From Marinimicrococcus flavescens (lineage in GTDB: Bacteria; Pseudomonadota; Alphaproteobacteria; Geminicoccales; Geminicoccaceae), in contig JARGEQ010000040.1 in the NCBI GenBank assembly GCA_029211145.1, forward strand, positions 62,001 through 126,000: DNA of 64,000 bases, written 5' to 3'. A program made the translations under genes and the position numbers. Positions within the stretch are counted from its first letter, which is position 1. Each line of letters begins with the position of its first letter. The notes beneath the pieces were generated by a model. That model was given only the letters and a program-made list of their open reading frames with translations, did not search any database and was not told the DNA's origin. This document shows positions 31,277-39,583 of the stretch, one piece after another.

Positions 31277-32049
31277 TCCGGGTGGCAGGGCTCGAGGTCG
31301 GCTTCGGCCACGGCAGGCGCCGCGTCCATGCGGTGCAGAACGTCTCCTTCACCGTGCCGGAAGGTGCCTCCTACGGCCTCGTGGGCGAGAGCGGCTCGGG
31401 CAAGACCACCGCACTGCGCGCCATCGCGGCCCTGGTGCCGCCCGCCGCCGGCAGGATCGAGGTGGACGGAAGGCAGGTGGCGGCCCGGCCGGACCGGGCC
31501 TTCCGCAAGAAAGTGCAGATGGTCTTCCAGGACCCCTACGGCTCGCTCCATCCCCGCCACACCGTGGACCGCATCCTGCGCGAGCCCTGCCGCATCCACG
31601 GGCTGGGGGACATCGACGGGCGGATCGGGCACATGCTGGCCGAGGTGGGGCTGGGCCCCGCCTTCCGCTTCCGCTTCCCGCACCAGCTCTCGGGCGGGCA
31701 GCGCCAGCGCGTCGCCATCGCCCGCGCGCTGATCCTCGAGCCGCGGGTGCTGCTGCTCGACGAGCCGACCTCCGCCCTCGACGTCTCGGTCCAGGCCGAG
31801 ATCCTGAACCTCCTGGGTGATCTCAGGGCGGCGCGCGGGCTGACCTTCCTCTTCGTCAGCCACAACCTGGCCGTGGTGGCGCAGATGTGCGAGCGGGTCG
31901 CGGTCATGATGAACGGCAGGGTGGTCGAGGAGGCCGATGCGGGACAGCTCGCTGCAGGCGCGCTTGCCCATCCCTATGCCCGCCAGCTCCTCCAGGCCAG
32001 CCGCGGCTACGACCGCGAGCTGGCGCGCAGCCTCGTGCGGTTCGAGTGA
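31273..32049 (+). CDS. ABC transporter ATP-binding protein, DppF/OppF type
   Basis: Second importer ATPase, 258 residues: Walker A GESGSGKTT (~39), Q-loop MVFQDPYGSLHPRHTV (typical of DppF), signature LSGGQRQRVAIARAL (~141), Walker B LLLDEPTSALD, switch VSHNL. GTG start with GGAGGAG upstream, overlapping the previous stop. Last gene of the importer operon, giving a complete SBP + two permeases + two ATPases system. Confidence 0.93.
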   Translation: MIRVAGLEVGFGHGRRRVHAVQNVSFTVPEGASYGLVGESGSGKTTALRAIAALVPPAAGRIEVDGRQVAARPDRAFRKKVQMVFQDPYGSLHPRHTVDRILREPCRIHGLGDIDGRIGHMLAEVGLGPAFRFRFPHQLSGGQRQRVAIARALILEPRVLLLDEPTSALDVSVQAEILNLLGDLRAARGLTFLFVSHNLAVVAQMCERVAVMMNGRVVEEADAGQLAAGALAHPYARQLLQASRGYDRELARSLVRFE

Positions 32050-32055
32050 GCCCGG

Positions 32056-32568
32056 CTATTCCTTGACGATCAGTCCGAGCGCGCCGTCGACCTTGATCTC
32101 CTCTATCGTGCCATCCTCCTTGAGGACCTCGACGATGTAGCGGAGCTTCTCGGTCGCCGGCGAGACCATCGCCGAGGCGGCCTTCCCGCCGACCCGCTGC
32201 TCGGCCGCCTCGATGGCCATCGGCAGGCTGAGGCTGGCGCCACGAATGGCCGCAGCGGGAAGCCTGGCATAGCGTGTGCCATAGGCCTCACGGCCCTGCT
32301 CGGCGATCGCCGCCGTCTCGGCGTGGAGCCGGTAGTCCACCAACGTGTCCTCCCGGAGAACCGTCACCTCGTAGGCGCCGGGCTCGGGATCCTTCTTGAA
32401 CGTGGCGGCCACCGCGTCGCCCTTGCCCTCGCTGGCGACAACCTCGATCGCCTGGACCATGGAGAGCCGCGCCGCGGCCACGGCATCGGCATCCGCCTTC
32501 TCGGCGGCAAGGGCGGCAGGCCCGCCCGCCACGAGGGCAACGGCCGCGATCATCGCGCGCAGGCGCAT
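32056..32568 (-). CDS. Exported PepSY-like small protein
   Basis: A 170-residue secreted protein with a clean Sec signal peptide (residues ~5-22, cleavage after ALA near AAEKADAD). The mature part has two roughly repeated units, each with beta-rich stretches such as YEVTVLREDTLVDYRLHAETA and LRYIVEVLKEDGTIEEIKVDGA. The pattern resembles PepSY domains, thought to inhibit proteases or bind cell-surface targets. ATG 32568 was chosen because GGAGAGAG lies just upstream; an ATG six codons earlier lacks that. Convergent with the importer operon, 6 bp between stops. The PepSY assignment is tentative. Confidence 0.7.
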   Translation of the reverse strand: MRLRAMIAAVALVAGGPAALAAEKADADAVAAARLSMVQAIEVVASEGKGDAVAATFKKDPEPGAYEVTVLREDTLVDYRLHAETAAIAEQGREAYGTRYARLPAAAIRGASLSLPMAIEAAEQRVGGKAASAMVSPATEKLRYIVEVLKEDGTIEEIKVDGALGLIVKE

Positions 32569-32927
32569 CGTCTCTCTCCAGCGCAAACACCAAAGGAGCG
32601 GCCGTTAGCCCGGCCACCTGTCCAAAGAACACGCCGCGACGATGCCCGTTCCCCGACATCGGTGCAGTCGACCCTCCAGGCGCTTCGCAGACTTCTCCGA
32701 ACGCAGGCTTTCGCGCAGAAAAATCCCGCGCCGGAAGCCGTCGATGCCGCTGTCACCGTCGATCCCCGCCGCACTCTGGCCGAGGTGGTGTCATGGGTGG
32801 TCGACCTGCAGCGGCTTTTGCCCAAGATCGCCCTCGCCCGTGAGCCCGCGGGCGAACGCCTGGGAGGTGGACGGGGGCGAGGCCTCTATCTACCGTGGGT
32901 GCAACTTGGGCACCGTGGATGTGACGC
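32569..32927. other. Gene-free stretch of about 360 bp
   Basis: No frame here has a convincing start, ribosome site or recognisable product. It holds the promoter regions of the PepSY-like gene (minus) and of the SBP-TRIC fusion gene (plus). A plus-strand frame at about 32660-32850 is rich in Ala and Leu and could be a decayed helix-rich peptide, but nothing supports that. Confidence 0.3.
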
Positions 32928-34484
32928 ATGGGTGAACGGTGGGGGCTGCGGGTGGTGCTGCTCTGGGTAGCGCTGCTCGCGGCAGCGGGGGCGGGGGCGC
33001 ATGCGGCCGAGATGGTCGATGGCCAGGGGAACCGTCTGCCGGTGCTGCGCGGCGGCTGGACCTTGTGGAACCCCTACCAGTTCGTGCAGCCCCGGCAGGC
33101 GGAGCGGGTGGAGGCCACGGTGGCCGAGCTGTACGGGATCGATGTCGACATCACCAATGCCGTCGCGCGAGAGGCCGGGTTCGCCGTCGAGTACAGGTTT
33201 CGCCCATGGCAGGCACATCTCGCGCAACTGCGCGCCGGGGAAGCGGACATCGCCTCGGGCGCCACGCCGCTGCTGGCCGGGCCGGAGAATCTGGTTGCGT
33301 CCATCCCCTACCGCAGCGCGACCACGGTCCTCTATCTGCGGCGGGACGAGGCGGCCGTGGCCGGGCTCGACAGCGTGACGGCGCTGCTGCGGGCGCTGCG
33401 CACCACCAGCTTCCGGCTCGGCGTGATCGGCGGCGCGGCCTATCCCGACGCCGCGCTCAACGCCTGGCTGGCCGATCCCGCCAACCAGGGGCGCATCGTT
33501 CCCGCCGACAACGACTACGAGAGCTTCCGCAACCTGATCGGCGGCCGCGTGGACGGGCTGCTGACCGACCGGCTGGCGGGCATGGCGGCGAGCTGGCGGG
33601 GCGGCTGGGAGCGTCAGGTGGCGCTGCAGGATCTGGCGCTCTCCGGCGAGGTGGCCTTTCTTTTCAATGGCACGACCGTGCCGCCCGGGACGGTGGACCG
33701 CTTCGACGCGGCCATCGAGACGCTGCAGCAGCAGGGCGGGATCGAGCGCCTGATCACCCGCTACCAGCTGCCGGTGCTGATGGGCCGGGTGATGGACAAC
33801 GGCTGGTTCAAGGCCATGGACATCGTCGGCACGGTGGCCTTCGCGCTCTCCGGCGTCATCATCGCGGTGCGCGAACGCTACAGCCTTCTGGGCGCCATGG
33901 TGCTGGCAGCGCTGCCGGCGGTCGGCGGCGGGACGCTGCGCGACCTCCTGGTGGGGCGCGAGCCTTTGGGCGTGCTGGCCTCGCCGCTCTATCTGGGGCT
34001 GGTGATCGGCACCGTGCTGGCGGGATTCCTCGTGGTCCGGCTGGTGCATCTCGCGGAGCGGCGCTCCGGAAGGCCCCTCGCCCTCCGCTCGCCGGCCCGC
34101 CAGCGGGCCCGGCGCCACCTCTACGAGGTGTCGGACGCGATCGGCCTCGCCGCGTTCACCGTGACGGGCGTGGCGGTGGCGATCTCCTCGCGCACCGAGC
34201 CCTTGTGGCTGTGGGCGCCGCTGCTCGCGATGCTCACCGGTGCGGGCGGCGGCATCCTGCGCGACCTGGTGCGGCAGGCGGACCGGATCGACAGCCTGCA
34301 CGACGCCTTCTACGCCGAGGTCCCGCTGATCTGGGGCTTTCTGCTGATCGCGGTGCTCCTGCTGGCGGGTCCGACGCTCGACCCCGATCTCTTCTTCGTC
34401 GCCGTGCTGGTCACGATCTTCGGCGCGTTCTGGACGCGGATCGCCGTGGTGTTCCTGCGCATCAAGAGCCCGGCCTTCGCCTGA
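32928..34484 (+). CDS. Fusion of a periplasmic solute-binding domain to a TRIC/UPF0126 membrane channel domain
   Basis: 518 residues in two parts. A signal peptide (1-26, AHA-AE) leads a type-3 solute-binding domain (~45-285) with WNPYQFV, YGIDVDITNAVAREAGFAVEY and the second lobe after YRSATTVLYLRR. From ~300 on come the two repeats of UPF0126/TRIC (YadS/YicG family), each with a glycine-rich kink: GGGTLRD (~333) and GGGILRD (~440), six to seven helices in all. YicG relatives move glycine, so a tethered sensor-channel for an amino acid is plausible. Single open frame, no frameshift. No partner genes nearby. Confidence 0.85.
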   Translation: MGERWGLRVVLLWVALLAAAGAGAHAAEMVDGQGNRLPVLRGGWTLWNPYQFVQPRQAERVEATVAELYGIDVDITNAVAREAGFAVEYRFRPWQAHLAQLRAGEADIASGATPLLAGPENLVASIPYRSATTVLYLRRDEAAVAGLDSVTALLRALRTTSFRLGVIGGAAYPDAALNAWLADPANQGRIVPADNDYESFRNLIGGRVDGLLTDRLAGMAASWRGGWERQVALQDLALSGEVAFLFNGTTVPPGTVDRFDAAIETLQQQGGIERLITRYQLPVLMGRVMDNGWFKAMDIVGTVAFALSGVIIAVRERYSLLGAMVLAALPAVGGGTLRDLLVGREPLGVLASPLYLGLVIGTVLAGFLVVRLVHLAERRSGRPLALRSPARQRARRHLYEVSDAIGLAAFTVTGVAVAISSRTEPLWLWAPLLAMLTGAGGGILRDLVRQADRIDSLHDAFYAEVPLIWGFLLIAVLLLAGPTLDPDLFFVAVLVTIFGAFWTRIAVVFLRIKSPAFA

Positions 34485-34596
34485 GGGCTTGCCGACGCAG
34501 CGCCCCTGGCCGGGACATGACGGGCTCGTGTCTCGACGCAGGCGTGCGGTCCCCTCCCCGCCGCCTTTCCGTGGCGCGCGGACGGCCCGTCGATTT

Positions 34597-35731
34597 CTAC
34601 GCGCAGCCGTGGTCCACGCCGATCGTGTAGTCGATGCCCTCCCAGCGGTCCGTCGGCGGGTAGCGCATCGTGAAACCGATGGTCCGCGTCTCGCCGATGG
34701 TCTCGGGCGCGAGGAAGACGCCGTGCATGTCGAAAGGCGCGGGGCTCGACGGCTGCTCGGCGACGAGCTTCCAGCCGTCGAATCCATAACGCAAGTGAAC
34801 GGTTCCGGGCTGTCGACGAGAAGGTTGCGACCGGCCGGAAGCCCGCTGAAAGGGCTGCCCTGTCGCCAGTGCCAGGTCCGTGCCTCGCACCGCCCGCCGA
34901 GGTAGCGACCGGCGACGCAATCGCGCATTTCCACCGGCCGCTTTCCGGCACCGGCCACGAGCGGCTGCATCGTCCATCTGCCTAATTGCCGCCAGGGCCA
35001 GCCCCACCTCGACGGCATCCCGCGACCAGACCAGATGGTAGCCGCCCGGGTCGTCGTGCGTGGTGCCCCACGGCACGCTGAGCCTGGCGACGATAGCCGG
35101 CGCTGGTCCGGGAGAACCCGCAGCTCGCCTGGAGGCGCAGGACCGAGCCGCCCTTCTCGGCGACAAGATCCTGACCGGCCCGGGCGGTGTTGTGCCGGCC
35201 GCTTCCATGCATGTGCGGTGCCAGGAGCGCGTAGAGGCGAAGGCCGCCCCCTGCCAGCTGGTAGCGGACCAGCAGGACGTCGCGCAGCGGGTCGGGAAGG
35301 ACCTCGAGCCTCAGCCGGTATCCCGCACCTTCGTGGGTGATCGCCGGCAACGGAATGTGCGGCCCCGGGGTTTCGACCGCGTAGCTGCCGACGCGCTTGA
35401 CCTCGAACCAGCCGCCTGGGCCGGCGACGATGAAGCCCAGGTCCCTGATCTGCGGGATCCCCGTGGCCGGCCAGTAGACCTCGTTGACGATGCCGTAGCC
35501 TATCGTGGCCCAGAGGCGGCCGGGTCCGAGCGACGTGGTCACGGCGTCCTTGGCGCTCGTCGTCCATGTGGGCGCGATGCCGGGCCAGCCCGGCGCCGGT
35601 CGATCGCCGGGCATCTCAACCGCCGGGCCGGATGCTGGCGCGGCTGCTTCGCCGATGCCGGGCCTTTCACCCGTGGCAGGCATCCCGCCATCGGCCGGAT
35701 CGTGCTCCCGCATCGAACGATCTCCCGGCAT
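34597..35731 (-). pseudogene. Glucoamylase (GH15-type glucan 1,4-alpha-glucosidase), frameshifted and internally deleted
   Basis: The first ~200 codons encode the N-terminal beta-domain (PGIAPTWTTSAKDAV, LWATIGYGIVNEVYWPATG, IRDLGFIVAG, LLVRYQLAGGGLRLYALLAPH). Near 35090 the frame shifts to the start of the catalytic domain (VARLSVPWGTTHDDPGGYH, LVWSRDAVEVGLALAAIRQ). Then nearly the whole catalytic barrel is missing, and the C-terminal segment follows in two further frames (ARTWHWRQGSP, then VHLRYGFDGWKLVAEQP to the stop). A functional enzyme is about 700-800 residues; here about 375 codons remain in pieces. Clearly dead. Confidence 0.8.
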
Positions 35732-35839
35732 CGACCTGATGGAGAGAGCCCGAAAGACTAAGATCGAAAGCGCGCCATGGCACGCGCGACATTGCGTGGC
35801 GACACGGCCCGGCAGGGCGCCGCAGCGCTCCCCGCCTCC

Positions 35840-36739
35840 TCAGACCTCGATCCACCCCTCGCTCACCGGCACCGCCCCACCGGCCACATGGACTGCCACG
35901 ACCTCGCCGCCCCGCTTCTCCGCGCGGGTCTCGATGAGGCTGGGGCGGCCCATCTCCACGCCCTGGGCGATGCGCCAGGAGAAGGTGCCCTCGGCCTCGC
36001 CGGCGATTGCGGCCAGCAGGCCGGCACAGGCGGCAGCGGCACTGCCCGTCGCCGGATCCTCGGCGATGCCGTGCGCCGGGGCGAACATGCGGGCACGCAG
36101 GTCGGCTGCGTCCCCGCCGACGTCGCGGGAGAAGAGGAAGACACCGTGCCCCCCGTCGAGCGCCGCATCGGCCGGCGGCGGGCGCAGCTGCCCGAGGACC
36201 GCCAGGTTCGCCACCTCCACGACCAGGAAGGCAGCACCGCAGGAGGCGATGCGCGGCGAGGCCGGGCCTGCCACGATCTCGCCGGGATCCAGGGCCAGCC
36301 ACGCGGCCACCTTCTCCACGGCCGGCGCCCCGCCCAGCGAGGGTCGGGCCGGCGCCTCGAGCTCGGCGCGCACCGGCTCGCCATCCTCGCGAAAGACGGT
36401 CACCGGGACCGGCCCGGCCTGCTCCTCGAGGACGAAGCGGGAGCGCCCCTCCCCGTCCGGCCGCGGCACCCGGTCGAGGCGCGCCAGCACCAGCGCCGTG
36501 CCCACGGTCGGATGGCCGGCGAACGGCATCTCGCCCTTGGGGGTGAAGATCCGTACGTGGCACAGACCGGCCGGGTCCTCGGGCGGCAGGACGAAGGTGG
36601 TCTCCGAATAATTGAACTCGGCGGCCACCGCCTGCATCTGCTCCGTCGACAGGCCCGAAGCCTCGGGCAGGACCGCCAGTGGATTGCCGCCGAAGCGACG
36701 GTCGGTGAAGACGTCCGTCGTCAGGAAACGGTAGCGCAT
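35840..36739 (-). CDS. PhzF-family isomerase
   Basis: A 299-residue protein with the diaminopimelate-epimerase-like double fold of PhzF. Marks are the N-terminal DVFTDRRFGGNPLAV (~9-23), the catalytic glutamate in FNYSETTFV (~42-50), FAGHPTVGTA (~72) and the second-half HGIAEDPATGSAAAA (~210). The family includes PhzF (phenazine synthesis) and many enzymes of unknown substrate; no phenazine genes are nearby, so only the fold is claimed. AAGGAG 7 nt before the ATG. It starts 11 bp after a DUF1127 gene, forming a two-gene operon divergent from mocR. Confidence 0.9.
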   Translation of the reverse strand: MRYRFLTTDVFTDRRFGGNPLAVLPEASGLSTEQMQAVAAEFNYSETTFVLPPEDPAGLCHVRIFTPKGEMPFAGHPTVGTALVLARLDRVPRPDGEGRSRFVLEEQAGPVPVTVFREDGEPVRAELEAPARPSLGGAPAVEKVAAWLALDPGEIVAGPASPRIASCGAAFLVVEVANLAVLGQLRPPPADAALDGGHGVFLFSRDVGGDAADLRARMFAPAHGIAEDPATGSAAAACAGLLAAIAGEAEGTFSWRIAQGVEMGRPSLIETRAEKRGGEVVAVHVAGGAVPVSEGWIEV

Positions 36740-36750
36740 CGCCTGCTCCT

Positions 36751-36966
36751 TCAGCGCCAGAAGGGCTTGCTTGCCTCGGCCCATACATCGCCGCGGCTGA
36801 GGCCGATGTCCTTGAGCAGCCGGTCGTCCAGCTCGCGCAGGGCGCGGCGCTGCCGGCTGCGCTCGAGCCATAGCCCGATCAGCCCGGCGATCATGCGCAA
36901 CGGGGCACGCCGGCGCAATTGGATGGAGACAATATGCCGACTGGGTGGTAACGTCGTGTCGCTCAT
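36751..36966 (-). CDS. DUF1127 (YjiS-like) small protein
   Basis: A 71-residue basic protein with the DUF1127 core RALRELDDRLLKDIGLSRGDVW at the C-terminus (~44-65). A hydrophobic helix (APLRMIAGLIGLWLERSRQR) precedes it. Small DUF1127 proteins in alphaproteobacteria have been linked to RNA turnover and phosphate or stress responses. ATG 36966 is used; an in-frame ATG six codons earlier (36984) is possible. It heads the operon with phzF and lies next to a palindromic operator. Confidence 0.85.
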   Translation of the reverse strand: MSDTTLPPSRHIVSIQLRRRAPLRMIAGLIGLWLERSRQRRALRELDDRLLKDIGLSRGDVWAEASKPFWR

Positions 36967-37012
36967 GGCAGGAAATCCGCACATTGCTACGGTTCAAAAC
37001 CTCCCATGAGGG

Positions 37013-37051
37013 TGACAATCGAGTCAAAGCAAACATTGTCATGCTGACAAT
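37013..37051. promoter_or_regulatory. Operator candidate: palindrome plus a direct half-site in the mocR/DUF1127 divergent region
   Basis: ATTGTCA (37035-37041), a 3-bp spacer, then TGACAAT (37045-37051) form a perfect 7+7 inverted repeat that overlaps the mocR start codon. A further TGACAAT lies at 37013-37019, exactly 32 bp before the downstream copy, about three helical turns. MocR proteins bind repeated half-sites next to their own genes, so autorepression and control of the divergent DUF1127-phzF operon is likely. Confidence 0.55.
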
Positions 37052-38438
37052 TTCTTCCGACGACCTGCGGCGCCACGGCGGCCCCGTCTATCGCGGCCTC
37101 GCCGAGGCCCTCGCCGAGGCGATCGACGGCGGCCGGCTGCGCCCCGGCGACCGGCTGCCGCCCCAGCGCGAGCTGGCCTATGCGCTCAAGGTGACGGTGG
37201 GCACCGTCGGGCGCGCCTACGATCTCCTGATGCGCCGCGGGCTGGTGCGCGGCGAGGTCGGGCGGGGCACCTACGTGCAGGCCGGTGCTTCCGGCGAGAC
37301 GCCGGCCGCCTCGCTGCTGGCGCCGCCCGGGGGCGACACGTTCGACCTCTCCACCAACAGCCCCTCGCCCACCGCGCCCCAGGAGCGGCTCCTCGAGCTC
37401 ATGGCCGCCTGCGCCGGCGAGCCCCGCCTGCTCGGGGCGCTGCGCTTCTATCCGCCGGTGGCCGGCCTGCCGGACCAGCGCGCGGTCGCGGCCTCGTGGC
37501 TGGCCTCCCTCGGCGTGCCGGCGCAGGCTGTCACCACCCTCTTCACCGGCGGCGCCCAAGGCGCGCTGGCTGCCTGCCTCGCCGGCCTCGCCCGCCCGGG
37601 CGACGTGGTGCTGACCGAGGCGCTCACCTATGGCGGCATCCGCAGCCTCGCCAGCCGGCTGGGCCTGCACGCCGAGCCGGTGGCGATCGACGCAGAGGGC
37701 ATCGTGCCCGAGGCCCTCGCCCAGGCGGCCCGCCACAGCGGCGGCCGGCTGCTGCTCCTCAGCCCCAACATCCACAATCCCACCGGCGCCCACATGGGCA
37801 CCGCGCGGCGCGAGGCGCTGGCCGAGGTGGCCGGGCGCGAGGGGCTCACCATCGTCGAGGACGACGTCTACGGCACGCTACTGCCCGAGCGGCCGGCGCC
37901 GCTGGCGGCCCTGGCGCCCGAGCGCACCGTCTACCTCACCAGCGCCTCCAAGTTCCTCGCCCCGGGCCTGCGCATCGCCGTGGCCCACGCGCCGCCGCCC
38001 CTCCTCGACGCCGTGCTGGCCGCCCAGGCCGACCTCGCGCTGGGCCATTCGCCGCTCTCCGCCGAGCTGCTGTGCCGGGCCCTCGCCGGGGGCCTCGCGG
38101 AGGAAGCCGCCGTTGCCCAGCAGGCCGAGGCACGCGCCCGCCAGGAGCTCGCCGGCCGCCTCCTCGGGGGCATGCAGCTCAAACGCCAGCCGACCTCGCT
38201 CCATCTCTGGCTCGAGGCGCCGGAGCCGTGGTCGTCGGCCGAGCTGGCGCTGGCCCTGGCGCGCAGCGGCGTGATCGTGAGCCCCGGCGAGCGCTTCCAG
38301 GTCGGCCGCGGCGCGCCGCCCCGGGCCGTCCGCCTCTCGATCTCCGCACCGCACAGCCGCCAGCTCCTGACGCTGGCCCTCGAACGCGTCGCGGCAACGC
38401 TGGGAAGTGGCGCCGGCCGCCGCATGCCGGCCATCTGA
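37041..38438 (+). CDS. MocR-family transcription factor (GntR HTH + aminotransferase-like domain)
   Basis: 465 residues in two domains. The GntR winged helix (~10-82) has LAEALAEAIDGGRLRPGDRLPPQRELA and VTVGTVGRAYDLLMRRGLV. The fold-type-I PLP domain (~105-460) has the PLP lysine in LTSASKFLAPGLRIA (~318), NPHNPTG-like SPNIHNPTGAHMG and VEDDVYGTL. MocR regulators sense PLP, amino acids or amines. ATG 37041 gives the usual short lead before the HTH; the frame is open upstream to 36945. The palindrome across its start suggests autoregulation. Divergent from DUF1127-phzF. Confidence 0.92.
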   Translation: MLTISSDDLRRHGGPVYRGLAEALAEAIDGGRLRPGDRLPPQRELAYALKVTVGTVGRAYDLLMRRGLVRGEVGRGTYVQAGASGETPAASLLAPPGGDTFDLSTNSPSPTAPQERLLELMAACAGEPRLLGALRFYPPVAGLPDQRAVAASWLASLGVPAQAVTTLFTGGAQGALAACLAGLARPGDVVLTEALTYGGIRSLASRLGLHAEPVAIDAEGIVPEALAQAARHSGGRLLLLSPNIHNPTGAHMGTARREALAEVAGREGLTIVEDDVYGTLLPERPAPLAALAPERTVYLTSASKFLAPGLRIAVAHAPPPLLDAVLAAQADLALGHSPLSAELLCRALAGGLAEEAAVAQQAEARARQELAGRLLGGMQLKRQPTSLHLWLEAPEPWSSAELALALARSGVIVSPGERFQVGRGAPPRAVRLSISAPHSRQLLTLALERVAATLGSGAGRRMPAI

Positions 38439-38558
38439 GCGAGGCCGGGCACCGCACCGGCGCCGCCCTCCCGTGCGCTCTCAGGCGTTCCCGGCAAGTG
38501 CGTGTCGGTCCACCATGGCGCATGACAAGCGGCAGCCGCCGCCAGGGGAACCGCCTCC

Positions 38559-38990
38559 ATGTTCATCCGGCGTTACCGGCCAGTCGACCGCGACCGCGTC
38601 ATCGGGATCTGGCTCGCTGCCTCCCGCGTCGGCCACCCTTTCGTGGGCGAGGCCGTGCTGCGCGAGCAGCAGGAAAAGGTCCGCGACGTCTATCTGCCCA
38701 TGGCCGAGAACTGGGTGGCCGAGGTCGAGGGACGCATCGAGGGCTTCATCGGCCTCCTCGACGATTTCGTGGGCGGCCTCTTCGTCGACCCGCGCCGCCA
38801 CGGACAGGGGATCGGCCGCAGCCTTCTCCAGCACGCCGCCACCCGCCATGGCCGCCTCACTGTCTCGGTCTACGAGGCCAATACCGAGGCCCTGGCCTTC
38901 TACCGGCGCTGCGGCTTCCTCGAGACCTCCCGCAAGCCGCGCGATGCAGAGGGGCGGCCGTTCGCCATCATCACGATGCGGCAGGCGTAG
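38559..38990 (+). CDS. GNAT-family N-acetyltransferase
   Basis: A 143-residue acetyltransferase. It starts MFIRRYRPVDRDRVIGIWLAA, the common GNAT opening. The acetyl-CoA loop is in LFVDPRRHGQGIGRSLLQHA (~70-89). The C-terminal part has VYEANTEALAFYRRCGFLE. Close in pattern to YjaB/PhnO-like small acetyltransferases that target small amines. Monocistronic; no neighbour hints at a substrate. Confidence 0.87.
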   Translation: MFIRRYRPVDRDRVIGIWLAASRVGHPFVGEAVLREQQEKVRDVYLPMAENWVAEVEGRIEGFIGLLDDFVGGLFVDPRRHGQGIGRSLLQHAATRHGRLTVSVYEANTEALAFYRRCGFLETSRKPRDAEGRPFAIITMRQA

Positions 38991-39008
38991 AGGAAGAAGG
39001 TCCCGGCT

Positions 39009-39050
39009 GGCGCGGGCGCTGGGCACGGCTTCTCTTCCCGCTTTTTTGCC
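39009..39050 (+). repeat. Degenerate copy of the dispersed GC-palindrome/T-tail repeat
   Basis: Contains GCGCGGGCGCTGGGCACGG and then a pyrimidine tract with a run of six T, 20 bp after the GNAT stop. It is well placed to end that transcript. Confidence 0.4.
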
Positions 39051-39215
39051 GTCTGGGGCGGTGGCGGGGTGCGGCTCCGGGGGCACCTGGCGCGCCCACG
39101 GGATTCGCCGGTGCGTTCCCGGCAGCCCGGAACGCGAGCTTCCAGCGGGTGTTTTCTCCACAAGGGCGCCCGGCCCGGCATGCCAGACCGCCCCCTCCTC
39201 CAGCCACGGTGCCCC

Positions 39216-39350
39216 ATGTCGCGAAAGTTTTGGATCCTCGGCCTCTGCCTCGTGCTGCTGCTCCTGGCCTTCTTCCTGTGGCCTGAGACCCCCGGCGAGA
39301 TCGCACCGCCCGAGCCGCCCGTGCAGGGGACCGCTCCGCCGCCCGACTGA
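39216..39350 (+). CDS. Small single-span membrane protein
   Basis: A 44-residue protein: a short basic start (MSRKFWI), one hydrophobic helix (LGLCLVLLLLAFFLW, ~9-23) and a Pro/Glu-rich periplasmic tail (ETPGEIAPPEPPVQG). The charge pattern predicts N-in, C-out. The ribosome site is weak and the family is not recognised. It could be a peptide of a complex, or a non-gene; codon composition fits the neighbours. Confidence 0.4.
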   Translation: MSRKFWILGLCLVLLLLAFFLWPETPGEIAPPEPPVQGTAPPPD

Positions 39351-39387
39351 GGCGCCGGCCTTGCCGGCGACCAGATCCAGGATCGCT

Positions 39388-39425
39388 GCTGGCGCAGGCG
39401 CTGCGCGCGGCTTTTTCTTCTTCAT
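39388..39425 (+). repeat. Copy of the dispersed GC-palindrome/T-tail repeat
   Basis: GCGCAGGCGCTGCGCGCGG followed at once by CTTTTTCTTCTTC. One of the best-preserved copies, and the one most like an intrinsic terminator; it lies 38 bp after the small membrane protein gene. Confidence 0.6.
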
Positions 39426-39583
39426 TCCCGTCGGTGGTGATCGGGGGCCGTGTGGCCCCGGTCGAGCCTCGGCATGCGCCTATGGCGCGCCGGGAACCCG
39501 GCAGCGGCCGATGCGTTCGGCCTCCCACAGGCACCGGACCACGGCATCTCTTCCGCCTGGTCCGGCGGCCGAAGGAGTACCGC

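Noticed and set aside
32590-32927. Short helical protein upstream of the SBP-TRIC gene
   Set aside because: Start and stop are not supported by a ribosome site, and the frame runs into the next gene's coding region in another frame.
32886-35567. Open frame of about 890 codons on the minus strand
   Set aside because: It is antisense to the intact SBP-TRIC fusion gene; only its 5' part overlaps the glucoamylase relic in one of several frames.
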